From Platynereis dumerilii (taxonomy: Eukaryota; Annelida; Polychaeta; Phyllodocida; Nereididae), in contig JAPTHN010000010.1 of NCBI GenBank assembly GCA_026936325.1, positions 51,395,283 through 51,459,282 on the forward strand: a DNA stretch of 64,000 nt, in the 5' to 3' direction. Below the pieces are notes generated by a model. It was not told the origin of the DNA, made no database searches, and saw only the letters and a list, made by a program, of their open reading frames with translations. Positions 1 through 12,489 of the stretch are shown piece after piece (the first letter of the stretch is position 1; each line of letters begins with the position of its first letter). The position numbers were made by a program, and so were the translations under genes.

Positions 1-213
1 TAAGCCCTGGAAAAAGTGTGACATGGATTTCCACAAAAGGGTGGCAGCTCTGTGCTCTTGCCCATATATGAAAAATTTCTGTTATTATGACCATGCTCTC
101 CATAATGATTGATACAGCCACTGTGAAAAGCTATAAATTGAGGATATCGACTGATCCTTATTCACCAAAACATTGTGAATAATTGGCACTCAGTATTCGC
201 ATGTTTCTTTCAG

Positions 214-3200
214 AACAATTTCTGGAACTTCCTGGAGAATTTGGTTTTAGCCAACTGCGATTCCACCATCTTGGTACAAAGGATGTTCCAAAGTCTTTTG
301 CTTGGATGACAGGTAATTGCTGGTTTAACTCAATTTGTTTCAACTTAATTTACTTCTTAAACCATTTAAAATAAATGCTACAGGGTACCAAAATTTAGTC
401 TGTTATTGTTTTGAACAATTGCTATGATGTCATTAATAAATTTTCAAACTGTTTGCTGTAGACTGCCTCATTGAATGATGATGCGGCTATTGCGACTGGA
501 ACTATAAGAAGGTTCAAGCGTTAAAACTAAGGGCTATTCCATTTAAAACTCTGGGGGGGGGGGGGTGGTCGGGTTGATTTTTTTTTCGTAAGATGGATGG
601 GGGGGTCGGCGAAAATTCACTTTAGATGTATGGAGGGATGCCAAAGAAATCGATATAGATGCAGGGGGGGTACCCGAAAAATTCACTTCAGATGCATGTA
701 GGGGGGCCTCTGACCCCCTCCTACACCTAATAAATAAATAATTGCTACATACATGCTACAAGAAATTAAATAAACCATCATTTCAGACGAAATTTGACAG
801 GTCACCGCATTGTCAAAATTCGCGAGCGCCGAAATTGGCCTAACTTCGGGGCTTCTGCTGACCTGAAATGGACATGAAACCACTAAAAAACTATTTAGAC
901 ATGTGCACAAACACTTTAATAAGTAATTTTCGGTACCTGTCAGTCATTATTAAGCTTATTATTCCAAAATGCAGCTATAAAAGTCCTCATCAAAAAAGAA
1001 ATAAACATTCAGACGGCCATGACCTTTCTTCTTCTTCTTCTTCTAGAGATTGATTCCCACCTCTGTCTAGGGCGAACCTCACTTGGAGAGTAATGGTATA
1101 CATCCTCTTCAGACTGTATGCTAGGAGTTATTTTGTAAGACATGATTTGATTTGATTTAAATTTATTCACTGTACTTAAAAATTAAACAGTAGGATTACA
1201 CAATAAAGATTACTCTTATTTCCATTGTGGTCCTTTTGGCGAGAATCTCCAGAAAGTTCATTGACAGTGATTAATTAAATAAAATTAAATATAATATCTT
1301 GACAGTTCTGGTGGGGTCAGCTCTGAATCTTGAGCCAGATCTTACGAGGCAATATATATTATGATTTAATGGATGCTTCACATCTGAATTCTGCCTCAAG
1401 ACAAGTTACATTCTTCTTCTTCTGCTGTGTGCTGGGATACCCCGGGTCGCCGGGTCGCAGTAATACAGAAAATGCTAAAAATTGAATAAAATGACTTTTT
1501 CTTGAGAGAATCATCAATTGGATCAAGGGAGCACCCTGGAATCATTTGAAACAAAATTGTAAATTTTGACTATCTTGTGAAATTTAACATTCTTCTCTGA
1601 TGCCTCCGTCATTATCAGGGAGATGCCTCTGTCATATATCAGGGAGAGGCCCCTGTCCTATCACGGAGAGGCCTCCTCCTCCGCACGGAGAAGCCTCTGC
1701 CTCAGTATGGAGTCATCAAGACACTAGAAAATATTGGCCTAGAAAAATGGAATAATTAAGTCCCTTCCAAAAATAAATATTAATTTCAAGAATTTTGGAG
1801 GATTTGACTTCCTCCTGCATCATGTCACGGAGAACTGCCTCCACCTCCATCATATCTCTGAGAGCTGGTTGGAAAATAAGAAATAAATTCAAGAATTTTG
1901 GAAAGTCTGGCTGGCTTCACCCCCATCATATTACGGAGAACAGTTAACCTTGCGGAAGTCAGACAAAAATAGATTGCACTATTCTGTCCAAGTTAAGAGA
2001 ATATCCAGGGCCGTAGGCTGGGCTGAATCCTGGGGGGGGGGCAGAGACCGGTCTGGAGGCATGTGCACCCTGGAAAACCCTTGAATATCTGAAATTTTTA
2101 CATATATCATTGTAATGCACCTTTACTGGCCAAATTCTAGGGGGGGGGGGGCAACCTTGCCCCTCTGCAGGCAACGGCCCTGATATCAGACAAAGAACTC
2201 TTAGTCAGAAATATGAAGCAAGTTTTCCTATGAAAATTGTCTGAGATAGGCAGAGATCCATTAACTTTAATGCAAATCCGACTTTCGAGGTTTACTGTTT
2301 GCATTTAATAGCCACAGAAGATTAAGACAATTTCTTGCAGTTCATGAAGGCAATTCCAACTTGGAAGTTAAAAGGTAATAAAGTGCAGCCAAAGACCACA
2401 TTTATTGGATTGCGAAATGGAAAGTTTGGCGTCTGCAATCAAACCAGCAAATTTAATTTTTGATGGTTAAAATTTTAAAAAAATTATATGCATGCAGGGT
2501 TGAGATTTTTTTTTGGGGGGAGGGGGTCAAAAGATGTTTGTCGTGGGGGGGGGGGGGGCGAAAAAAAATTTGGATTTGATGCATGTAGGGTGGGTAAAAA
2601 ATTCGCATTTAATGCATGTAGGGTCTCCAAAAATATCGAAGTTGACGCATGGAGGGGTCGAACTTAATTCACTTTAGATGCATGGGGGGGTCAAAAATGT
2701 AACCTGACCACCCCCCCCCCAGGTTTTTAAATGGAATAGCCCTAAGCTGTAAAATAATTGAGTTATTTCCTAATTGGCTGGATAAACTCCTTTGTTTGTT
2801 GTGTCCCCTTCCTATCCTAATAACCTAACAAGTACATAAAAACAGGAGGTAAAATCCTGATCATGTATCCATCCAACTCCTTCGTTTGGTTGCAGGTCCT
2901 GGCGTATATTTTGGCAACATAGACGTGACAGGTATGGCTGGAGAGAACAATGTCACAGTTGACACTAAACTGATTGAATATCCACCGGACGATAACAGCA
3001 AACCGACTCACCCCCTGGGGATGGTGCTCACCGAATTCCACGTCCTGCTTGTCTTCCCCGATAGGTAGGAGGAAGATTGATTTAGTTCTGTATGTTGCGT
3101 TATATTATATTTCAGGCTGGAGCAATACCGTAGAACGGGGTAAAGTTTGCAAACCAGCAAACCAATTTTAACCCACTGAATGGTAAAAATTCCAACTTTC

Positions 3201-6200
3201 CTTGATGACACAGGTGGAAACTGCCATAGAAACCTGTGTCAGTAAGGAAAGTAGGCATTTTTTCCATTAAGCGGGTTAAAATAGCTTGCCAATTTTCCCC
3301 CGGTTGCCAACTTTACCCTGTATATGTCACGGTGCCATACAAACTGATATTGCATTCATCACTGGGCAATTACTGTAAGATACCTTTTAGAGACATTGAT
3401 ATTAGTGATGGATGTAGAGTTTCATTTCAACTGATTTTGCACTGAAGCATGGAGATAAGCTGTCGTACATTTGAATCCCGATCAGTATATTAAATTTTGA
3501 TAAATGTGAATTATTGTTATTCAATTATATATATATATATAAAAATAATTTAAATAAATTTAAATTTTGTGTTAGCCTTGTCAATTTTAAATATTCCTCT
3601 CTTTTAGGTTAAAAGCTGTCTGTGTCCTGAACGAACAGCTCATTCTTGATGACGTTTTTGCATCAGATGTGAGTATAGTAATCCTCACTAATTTTATTAT
3701 ATTTTGGATGTGCAGCCCTCATCTGTGAGTCCTTAATGAACCTATCTCTAACGTTAGCCTAAATGCATATTTTTTATGTGTTTTATTGCAGCGATTTGGC
3801 AAGTTTATTGGTATGTGGAGAGATCCTGAAAAAGGCACAATCTGGACTTACACCAATACAGCTGTCTTCAAATACAAAGTCATTAGAGAATCAAGGTACG
3901 TCAAATGTTGTATGTATTTTGTGAGAGTGTTGCTTGATTAATAGTCTTGTAGTGCTTTTGGTATAGTTTTGACTTTTGAGATACAAGGATCTGGTATCTG
4001 GGAGTTGAACTGGTCCAATTAAAAAAAAAAATCACCTTAAGTTTCGGTTTTGGAAGATAAGGCCATAGTCTACATAATTATGGTAACATATCGGTGTCAG
4101 GATGATATCAGTCCCAACCTGTCCGATACTGAGACTGAAGACAAACTATCGGTATCAAACTACCGGAAGTAAAAAGACTGGACCAACTCCATATTGTTAA
4201 AATTTATATTTTCACTGCAATTGTTTTTGCATTTAGGGATGTCTGGCAGATGTACCTTGACGCAGAAAACTTTGAAAAAGCAAAGAAGTTTTGCAAGGTG
4301 GGTTGAGATGATTAGTTTTTGATGGACTTTTCTGAATTTCATGAGATAGTCTCTGAAAAATTACTTTGACATTGAGATATTTTATTAAAATTCTTTCTTT
4401 TACTTAGGATAATCCTGCCAACATGGACAGAGTACTCACAAGAGAGGCTGAGCATTACTTCAAAAAGGGACAGTAAGTAAAGTTTTGCAATCTTATGCGA
4501 CTGTCCAGCTTTTCTGCAATTGCATCTTGACCAAAGAATCTTTTGTATCCCAGTCATCCTGGAGGAGAATTCACATGCTTGCACCATCTTAGACAAAATA
4601 ATTTAAGGGCACATGCTGGTCGAAAAATGTGTCCAGAAGAATCTGTTGCAGCTAGAGCTATGAAATTTTACACAGGTCTTAAGGGCACCAAATTATGACC
4701 CTCCATGAAATTTTAAGTTGCTATGGTTACGGTTGCCATGGCAACAAGGAATTTTACATATTTTTAAGTGTGCGGCCTTACAAAAAATTCATCGCAAGAC
4801 TGAGCAATCAGAATAATCAGGACTCATTTATTTTCATAATTTCAGGTATTCGGATCCGCAATAAGACTATTTTCAGACTAAAAATATGTTTTTATAGGGT
4901 TTTTCTGGGTTCGCGAACATGGGACTATGAAGCTAATTAACAATCTTTCAGGTTCCAATCGCTGTCCCGCGGCCTTTAATCCAAATATAGTTCTGAAAAC
5001 AGCCTTATTGCGGATGCAAACTTGTCAGTAAACAGCACGCCAAAATTCGTTATGATGCCTTCAGCAGTTTTTGAGATGAATTTTTTGTAAGCAGTCAAAG
5101 TCACTAAAATTAGCAGTTTTCGGAAAATGGCAAAAGAAGGAAATAAACTCTTCATAATTTTAACTGTAATGATAAGTTTGGCAAGGTTGTTTACAGGGTT
5201 AGAATAGGAATTTTTGCAAAATTTCAGTTGCATTTGTTGTCTGGACATCTGTATTTATAGAAACTGTCAAAATCAGAATTTCCAATTTCTAAAATACTTT
5301 CACCATTTTACGACCAGCATGTGCCCTTAATTGTCTTTCTAAAATGTTTAAACCTTTGATTCTTCAGTTAAACCTGTTAAGTTGACTCTGTAGAAAATGT
5401 TCCTAATTATGTTCTTCAAGAAAATTGAACAAAATGGTCTTATAAAGATGTTGGGCGAGAGAAGTCTGCATCACTCCATGGCTGTAAAGAAAGGATACTA
5501 CTCATACTAGCTGGTATTTAAAGAAGATCAACTTCTCTTAATTAAGCGAAAAATTGGTACTTTCAGCTGAAATCTTAATTTACCATTTCAGATATAAGAA
5601 GAGTGCAGAGGTCTATGCACAAACACACAATTCATTTGAAGAGGTGGCATTGAGGTTTATTCAGCTGGACAATAAAGATGCACTGAAGGGATTCCTCTTG
5701 AAGAAAATGGCTGGATTGAAACCACAGGTAAAAAAATCAATTTGCAAAGTAGCCTGATGAAGTGATAGTGATGTCGTTAAATGTTTTAGTTGACTATAAC
5801 CTTTGCTGATGTTGCTTTCCACTTATCTAATGCCCTGCGTCTCTTAAAGGTTTAATGTTTACCTTTCAGGATAGAACACAGTTGACAATGATAGTGACGT
5901 GGGTGATAGAGATTTACTTAAACCAGCTCGGACTGTTGAAGGAGCAAGGGAACGAGACTTCCCAAGAATTCAACAATCTTCAAGAAGAATTTAGAAATTT
6001 CCTCTCTCAGGCCAAAGTCAAGGTATGTTGTTACAGTACGCAGGCTGAAAAAACTAGTTCCATAAGATATGAAATATGGAGAAAGTTATTATTCTAAAGA
6101 CAATGCAATGTTGGATGACTTGTATAGGATATTTGAGCATTTATAAATGGCACATAAAAATTGGATTGGTCACAACAATTACCTCAAATTTCGGCAGTTT

Positions 6201-9200
6201 TTGAGATTCGGTGTCAAAATTAGGAAATAAATGAACAATTTTGTCTGTTCTGAGCGGTAATTGAGTTAGGTGAACAAACTTTTGAAAGAGATCAATTTTT
6301 TAAATCGTTGACCTCATGGTTTGTTGAATATTGTAATTTCTATAAATTGCAGTTTACATCTCATTAATGTTCTTCAATTTTGTCCAGGATTGTCTAAACC
6401 ACAACAGGAGCACAATCTACGACCTCATTGCTAGCCATGGAGATCTGGAAGACATGATTTTCTTTGCTGTTCTTATGCAAGGTCAGTGATTTCCAAAATA
6501 GATTTAAAGATACTTTTTTGACAAGCACTGTTGTTTTGTCTAACACTAAATTACTTTGGGGAAATTTGAGCTTTCTGCTTCTGTATCTGACTATCTGTTA
6601 TTAAACATGGATAAATAGTAGTGAATTATATTCTATATTATTCTATTCTATATACCTTGATAATGTCGATTTTTGTTATGTGGTGTACTGAGGAAAGAAC
6701 TACTTTTGCAGATTATGAACGTGTCATCACTCATCATATTCAGCATGAAAACTACAAGAATGCTCTGGATACTTTGGCCAAACAGGTAAAGAAAAAAACA
6801 ACTATTCTTCAAACTGTTACAACAACCCTTTAAGAAAATCTAGATTATGAGTGACATTCTTTGGTTAGATTGTTGTCCATTCTCATAAAGTTCAATTTCC
6901 AATTTACATGGTTATTGTTTCTTTTTTTCAGAGTGACGTAGAGCTATTTTACAAGTTCTCTCCACTTCTGATGCAAAATGTTCCAAAGGAGACGGTGGAT
7001 GCTTGGATGTCAAAAGGAAGACAGCTCGACTCAAAGCAACTCATTCCAGCACTCGTGCAATACGACCATTTGAAATACCGAGCCCAGGTGAGAAATTAAG
7101 TAATCCTATGCTTGTGCCAGTCCAGTATAGCTGTGAGAATAGCCCCATTTTAGCTGGTGATTGCCCACTGATAGCTTACTTTTCTAAACTGGGTTGTTGT
7201 TGAAGTATAAATTTGTATTATATTAGTTTTGTCAAATGCTAAAAAGAGTCCAATACAAGTTTGCGGTTCAACAATACTCAACATTGGTATGGGCCCAGCC
7301 TAGTAGTATTAGTAGTGTTGGGACGATACTATTACTATCGCGATACTTAATCGCCAATGCAGTCGCAATACAACTATCGTGAGGAAAAATTGGGCATGAT
7401 ATATCACGATACACTATTGCAAAAGGGAGCAAGTATCACGATTATCGCGATAGTAATCGTCTGCTTAAAAGCATAGTTCCCCTAATTTCTGATGTGCGCT
7501 TTAAGGTGGCTCGCTACTCGTGGCAAAGCAATGGCGTCGTCACCATAGCAACAGCAGCCTGCTGAGCTCTATGGGCAGCATTTTTGTCTTTTTATAATTC
7601 CATGCGACGGCCACTTCATTTGCCATTTGCGCCACTTCTATTAGGGTTAGAGACTTCTGGTTTAAAGCATTAGATGCGCTGTGAAGAGGACTGCAATCCC
7701 ACAGAGTTTCAGCTTTATACTCCCAATAGAATATTTTTACAGGCAATTTTCGGCAAACAGGTCTAATTTCTCAAAAATGACTTTGGAATACAAATAAATT
7801 TTTATATCAAAATCTATCGCGGTAGCAAACCTTCTCTTATGCATTTTATTGTTCCTCACAATATTTGGAAATAAATGACAAAGAAATGAGAAATCCTATC
7901 TAGTCAATTTTTTTCAGCGCCATGATTTATGAAAAAAGTTAAAATTGTCAACATCAATTTTTTTATTCCGAACCCCTTGGAGCGCCCTTTAAACTAAATA
8001 TATCTCTTTGAAATCGTTATCAGCTTTTCCCTGAAAGTGTCTTCTTTAATTTCATGCTTCATTGCATAATATGGGATGCATGACCATTGAAAGGCAGGGC
8101 AAACTTCACAGTAAAAAAGTTAAGAAAAAAATTGAGTTTTTCAGGATTGCATGGACTGACTTTCTTGTACATAACCTCAAATATTTAGAAAAAAAGGCTG
8201 GTAGCGACCACTTTCTTTTACATGTCCTTGTTATAAACTATATTTTGGATCATTCTAAACTATTTTTAAGAAATTCTATCTTGGAAAGTTCACGAGTATC
8301 GAGCCACCTTAATGCGCATCACACCTCTATCTTGTGAGAAACCTAAGAAAATCGCAGCTTTTTTTCAGTTTTTTGCTTTAGTTTTGTGAAATTGAGAATA
8401 TTTTTTTGCCTAACTTTCCTAACACTAAGTTCATACAGCAATGACGTTGAATTGACACCATTATAAATGATGTTTTTCAAGCTTTTTCTGGTAATTTACC
8501 TATCGCAATAGTATTGTATCGTGCACCTCAATTGTTGGCAATATATTGAATCGTTTCCTCACTTGATAGTATGTATCGTTCAGGTATTGTATCGCTAACT
8601 AAGTATCGTTTAAACTATTGTATCGCAAAATCCTCACGATACCCAACACTAAGTATTAGCATGCTAGGTTTCTAACCTCTGGGCATCTTGGGAACCAGCA
8701 TGCTTGACTTGAGGTATTGGGTCGGGAATGTTAGTTTCCACAGTCCACACGCTAACAGCCTTGTGACCTTTTCAATGTGGCATGGAGCTGATCATTAAAA
8801 TTGTTAGGCTGGGTGGTTCTGAAGAAGTCTCTAGACAATTCATAAATTTAGAAAAAAAACTTCTTTTTGCAGGGAAATGAAGCAATCCGTTACCTGGAGT
8901 ACTGCGTTCAAGTATTAGACAACAGAGACCAGGCAATCCACAATTACTTGATTTCTCTTTACGCTCAACTCCAACCCGAACGTCTGATGAAATACTTGCA
9001 CATGCAAGGACAGGTAAATTGTTTTTTATCTGAAAAATATGAGAACATGGTATAATTTCTTCCGAATTTTGTTTTAATCAAAATTAATAGTTATTTTGAA
9101 GAGATATTGCATGGGTCCGACACTGAAACCATGAAATGTTGTTTCGCATAGGATTACAAGCATCTCAAAATTTGTAGCAATGTTGTTTCCGTGAAATAGT

Positions 9201-12156
9201 GTCAATTTGTAGTTGCTTAATTGAACCTGCTTGAGATATGCATTGGTATGTAAATTTTAAAAATAAATATAATTTTGACATTTCCAGGACCCGGAGACAG
9301 TGTGCTACGACTTGAAATATGCTCTTCGGCTGTGTGCTGAACATGGACATAACCGAGCATGTGTCCACATCTACTCTACAATGGGGCTTTACGAGGAAGC
9401 TGTGGATCTGGCTTTACAGGTTTGTCTTGATTGTATTACATTCTAACAGAATCGTACTGAGTCAACGGTGTGGCCTAATTGGTAAGTGCGCTTGTCAACT
9501 GGCTTTGAGGGCGTGGGTTCAAATCTCGTCCCGGGAACTCACTTTAGTCCGAGCCCATTGGACATTAAATGGAGGCGGGTTGTATCCAGTGTTCTATGCT
9601 GGGGCAACTGAAAGACCCTGGGCATCCCTGAATTAATAGGGTATGTGCCAGACTCACAGTCTTCTCATCTCATCATCATACGGCGGATGCCTGCCTCTAT
9701 ATAGCCCACCAAGGTGCTGCAGAGGCGTAAAACACAAACAAACAAACAAACAAACAAACAAAACTGAGTCGACGGTCTTACAATTTTGTAATGGTCCTAA
9801 TGAAATTAGAAAATATCTTTGGGACATCAGGGAGCTCCTCTAAATGTATTTTCCAGTTATTCAGACAACAGTTACTGTTAGTTAACCAATTCCGCCAAGG
9901 TTACTTGCTGTCAGTTATGATTCATGAAGTTTCAATTTGAAATGACAGGTGGATGTTGACCTTGCCAAACAAAATGCTGAGAGGCCGGAAGATGAGGAGC
10001 TGATGAAGAAATTGTGGCTAAAGATTGGTTAGTATCTGAATGATGACTTCAAGATTACAGCTCTGTTGATGTAGGCCTATTTGTTTTCATTTAACCTGCT
10101 AATGTTGCAGTTAATATTAGTGTCCAGATTGAACAAATACCGTATACACTCCTTAACACTGTTCTCGCTTTCCTCAAGACAATTAAACCCTGCTAGTATG
10201 CTAGTATTAATGACATTATTTCTTCAGCTTGCCATGTGGTGGAGGAGGAGAAGGACATCAAGAGAGCCATGGAGATGGTCCATGAATGCAACTTGCTCAA
10301 AATTGAAGACATTCTTCCCTTCTTCCCAGATTTTGTGACTATCGACCATTTCAAGGTAGGCCTATGCATTACAGTGTCTTTTAAAATGTTTCGTTGGATA
10401 CACAAAGTTGTGTTTCTGATGCATCTGTATTCCAAAAGGTGGCGTTACTGTGTGTTTGTGTATTTTTAGGATGCAATCTGCACGTCCCTGCAAGAGTACA
10501 ACCAGCACATTGAGTCCCTCAAGGAAGACATGGAGGAGGCAACAGAGAGCGCTAAGGACATACGCGGAGAGATCCAGGCATTCAGAAACAAGTATGTTGA
10601 TGAAATGATCTGAAATAGAGAGCATATTCCGCAAATGTAAGATTAAAAGAATCTCCAAGACAAGAGGGCTGACTGGTTCTGCAAGTAGATGTTTGAGTTG
10701 TTGTTCGAATTAGCCAAAAGAAAACAAGTCAAGTTCACTAATGAGATTGGTTAGCTAGGTTTTAGAAGTTTTCAGGTTTCAATCTAGCTGGTGATATCTT
10801 TTGAAAAAATAGTTGCAAAAAGACAAATGGTTCTGAAAATTCTCAAAATAATTAAGAAAACTGCCACCTCCTTATGTTTTTGATGCCACAATGCAGCAAT
10901 TGTTTGTTTCAGGTATTCTTTTGTGAAAGGAACTGACAAATGCTCCGGCTGCGGATTCCCACTCATGACGAGAGCTTTCTACGTCTTCCCTTGCATGCAC
11001 CGATTCCATTCCGACTGCCTCATTGCCGAGGTGAGCTTCGAAAATTTTTTGATATATTTATATGTTTGACATTGTTTTAAATTTATGTTTATTAGCTTTC
11101 CACAGAAGTTTATTATTTTAATTAAGTTAAAATTAAGATGATCAGCCTAAATTTCACATGGCAAAACCTGAGACGTTGGAGATGGCCACTAGAAGTACAG
11201 TAAGCCCTCAATGACATTGCACTTGTTGCAATTTGATTGACTGTTCTGGCGAGGCTAACATGGTTAGAGGGGCATTTACAAAGAAATTGTAGTTGTAGAA
11301 TGTTTTTGCGTAACAAGATCTATTGATATTGTAGTAAATTGTGCTAATACTAACTGGTGCTATTCATTCCATCATTTAGGTATTACCCCACCTGGTGGCT
11401 AGCAAGCGAATCAAAGTGGAAGAACTTCAGAGGAAACTGGCCTCACGAGACAGCAGCTCATCCAGCAGAAACATCCAGGGCATCCCGGGTACAACAGGCC
11501 TGGACTCTAATATCAAGGTAACACATTTAACTATCTCAGTGTTATTAGTTATTTCACCAACGTCTAGAATAGAATGCTGTTCTAATTAGGCTACCACGTA
11601 CATAAATACAGGACGTAGAGCCTCCATAATACATCCATCCATCAAGAATAGAATGCAATTTTCGACATTATCCTGAGACATCAAAACTTAGACAACTTAT
11701 TGGAGGATTGCCCTCAATCAAAATGTCCAGCATATCAGAGTGACGAAAATTAGCCAAACTGGTGTCAATCATTCAAACCATCGCTTCGTCCAAAGTAGCA
11801 AGAGTCTTGACCATTAGACCACTTCAAAGATTATTATTATTGACAATTCTTTGACCAATTTCAGGATGAACTAGATGACCTTGTGGCCGGAGAATGCATC
11901 TACTGTGGTGATATTATGATCAGGTATATTTTGCAATTTTTTTTCTTAAAAGACCACTGAACTTGTGTGTCGCAGTGGATGTTTGCGTATTTTTCACGAC
12001 CATTGTCTTTGAAACAATCGTTATCTCAAGCATGTTAAGAGATGTTGCCTAAAGCTTATTTTAAACTATATTTCAAATTTTATTATTTCCAGGAGTATTG
12101 ATCGTCCATTTGTTGAAGAAAATGAGTTTGATGGCGTTGCCAAGAGCTGGTTGTGA
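214..12156 (+). CDS. VPS18: VPS18, RING-type subunit of the HOPS/CORVET complexes (5' part outside window)
   Basis: Twenty exons read in one phase to a stop: 214-312, 2896-3064, 3608-3668, 3792-3895, 4237-4297, 4408-4472, 5592-5727, 5870-6022, 6388-6481, 6712-6785, 6932-7087, 8873-9013, 9288-9419, 9949-10027, 10228-10355, 10470-10591, 10913-11030, 11380-11517, 11865-11923, 12093-12156. They give about 717 residues; the family is near 970, so roughly the first 250 are missing to the left. The first exons (PKSFAWMTGPGVYFG) match the end of the Pep3/Vps18 propeller domain. The middle is alpha-solenoid of the clathrin-repeat type, exon 10470-10591 is charged and coiled-coil-like, and exon 10913-11030 has the RING-H2 ligands CSGC and CMHRFHSDC, with the last pair (CIYC) in exon 11865-11923 after a long linker. 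The C-terminus IRSIDRP...SWL is the family signature. Known role: core of the complexes that tether endosomes, lysosomes and vacuoles before SNARE fusion. All introns are GT-AG. Identification is very secure. Confidence 0.96.
1142..1215 (-). mobile_element. Probable LINE 3' end fragment
   Basis: The plus strand reads gatttgatttgatttaaat followed by AT-rich DNA. On the minus strand this is an AAATC-type tandem tail like those ending other CR1/L2 fragments here. No coding part is left. Confidence 0.35.
1600..1720. repeat. Short degenerate minisatellite
   Basis: About four imperfect copies of a 28-30 bp unit built on gcctctgtc...cagggagag. Related scraps recur near 1815-1870 and 1925-1940. It lies within VPS18 intron DNA. 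Confidence 0.55.
2006..2182. mobile_element. Small hAT-type MITE (CAGGGCCG ends)
   Basis: The ends CAGGGCCGTAG (2006) and CAACGGCCCTG (to 2182) are inverted copies, flanked by the exact direct repeat ATATC (2001-2005, 2183-2187). The interior has two long G runs. CAGGGCCG ends are common in hAT-type non-autonomous elements, but the 5-bp repeat is short for hAT, so the superfamily is tentative. Confidence 0.6.
2799..2874 (+). mobile_element. 5'-truncated tRNA-type SINE next to a VPS18 splice acceptor
   Basis: The fragment matches the 3' part of the SINE at 44712-44912 (tcctaat...caagt.cataaa.acagga.gtaaa...atccatcc). It is flanked by a 14-bp direct repeat with one mismatch: AACTCCTTTGTTTG (2785-2798) and AACTCCTTCGTTTG (2875-2888). 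The right copy is the pyrimidine tract of the acceptor at 2894-2895. Loss of the 5' end plus target duplication is what incomplete target-primed reverse transcription leaves. Confidence 0.75.
4607..5326. mobile_element. TTAA-flanked inverted-repeat element (piggyBac-like), VPS18 intron
   Basis: The ends GGGCACATGCTGGTCG (4607) and CGACCAGCATGTGCCC (to 5326) are perfect inverted copies. Both sides carry TTAA (4603-4606 and 5327-5330), the target of piggyBac-type elements. The length is 720 bp and I see no transposase frame, so it is non-autonomous. It carries a perfect RFX X-box palindrome, GTTGCCATGGCAAC, at 4732-4745. Confidence 0.8.
7313..8651. mobile_element. Non-autonomous hAT-like element, 1.34 kb, VPS18 intron
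   Basis: It starts TAGTGTTGGGACGATAC and ends CGATACCCAACACTA, imperfect inverted repeats that continue inward as a series of ATCG-containing palindromes (TATCGCGATA). Exact 8-bp direct repeats AGTATTAG lie at 7305-7312 and 8652-8659, which fits the hAT superfamily. No transposase reading frame is visible. It contains an X-box-like sequence, GTCACCATAGCAAC, at 7539-7552. The whole element sits between VPS18 exons 6932-7087 and 8873-9013. Confidence 0.85.
9470..9762 (+). mobile_element. Full-length tRNA-derived SINE, VPS18 intron
   Basis: The tRNA-like head has A box TGGCCTAATTGGTAAG and B box GGGTTCAAATCTC, then a roughly 200-bp body and an (AAAC)n tail. It is flanked by a 14-bp target duplication with one mismatch: ACTGAGTCAACGGT (9456-9469) and ACTGAGTCGACGGT (9763-9776). 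It is an intact-looking pol III retroposon; a LINE partner would supply its reverse transcriptase. Confidence 0.88.
11578..11644 (+). mobile_element. 5'-truncated SINE fragment, VPS18 intron
   Basis: Only the 3' end of the same SINE family as 44712-44912 remains (aattag.c.acca.gt.cataaatacaggacgta...atccatccatc). An exact 12-bp direct repeat, AGAATAGAATGC, flanks it at 11566-11577 and 11645-11656. Confidence 0.8.
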
Positions 12157-12483
12157 TGGCTGCCAGTATTTCAGTGATATATATGCAGTGCACCATGTAT
12201 GAATTACTGGCCTTCTGAATCTATCCATGTCTAGGTATTGTTGTCAGCCTTATAGGTCCATGTCCCGCAAACAAGTTGTTATATTCAGTAATTGAGTCAG
12301 TTTCTCAAGTCTCTGTCTATTGCAATACCTACTCATTAAAAATTAAGAAGAATAACGCTTATCTGATAGTGCAGTAATTTTATTGCTGTTACATTTGACT
12401 GCACAAAAATGTCAAATAATCTTCAACTAATAATAATTCAAACTTTTGGCCTCGGCCTAAACAAATCCTGAGAAACAAACCTT

Positions 12484-12489
12484 AATAAA
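12484..12489 (+). terminator. Candidate VPS18 polyadenylation signal
   Basis: AATAAA lies 328 bases after the VPS18 stop. It is the nearest plus-strand signal of this form. A longer 3' UTR ending at a second signal near 13788 is also possible. Confidence 0.4.

Larger units (their letters stand above)
531..2742. mobile_element. TAA-flanked inverted-repeat element in VPS18 intron, interrupted or long form
   Basis: The left end reads GGGCTATTCCATTTAAAA at 531 and the right end is its reverse complement, ending at 2742. Both sides carry TAA (528-530, 2743-2745), the 3-bp target type of PIF/Harbinger elements. The outer parts (about 531-700 and 2555-2742) match the two halves of the 330-bp copy at 12919-13248, so about 1.8 kb sits in the middle of this copy. 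That middle holds other repeats, including the element at 2006-2182. Confidence 0.7.

Noticed and set aside
9478-9540. Possible functional tRNA gene
   Set aside because: The A and B boxes are present, but they belong to a SINE with a tail and target duplication; no complete cloverleaf could be drawn.
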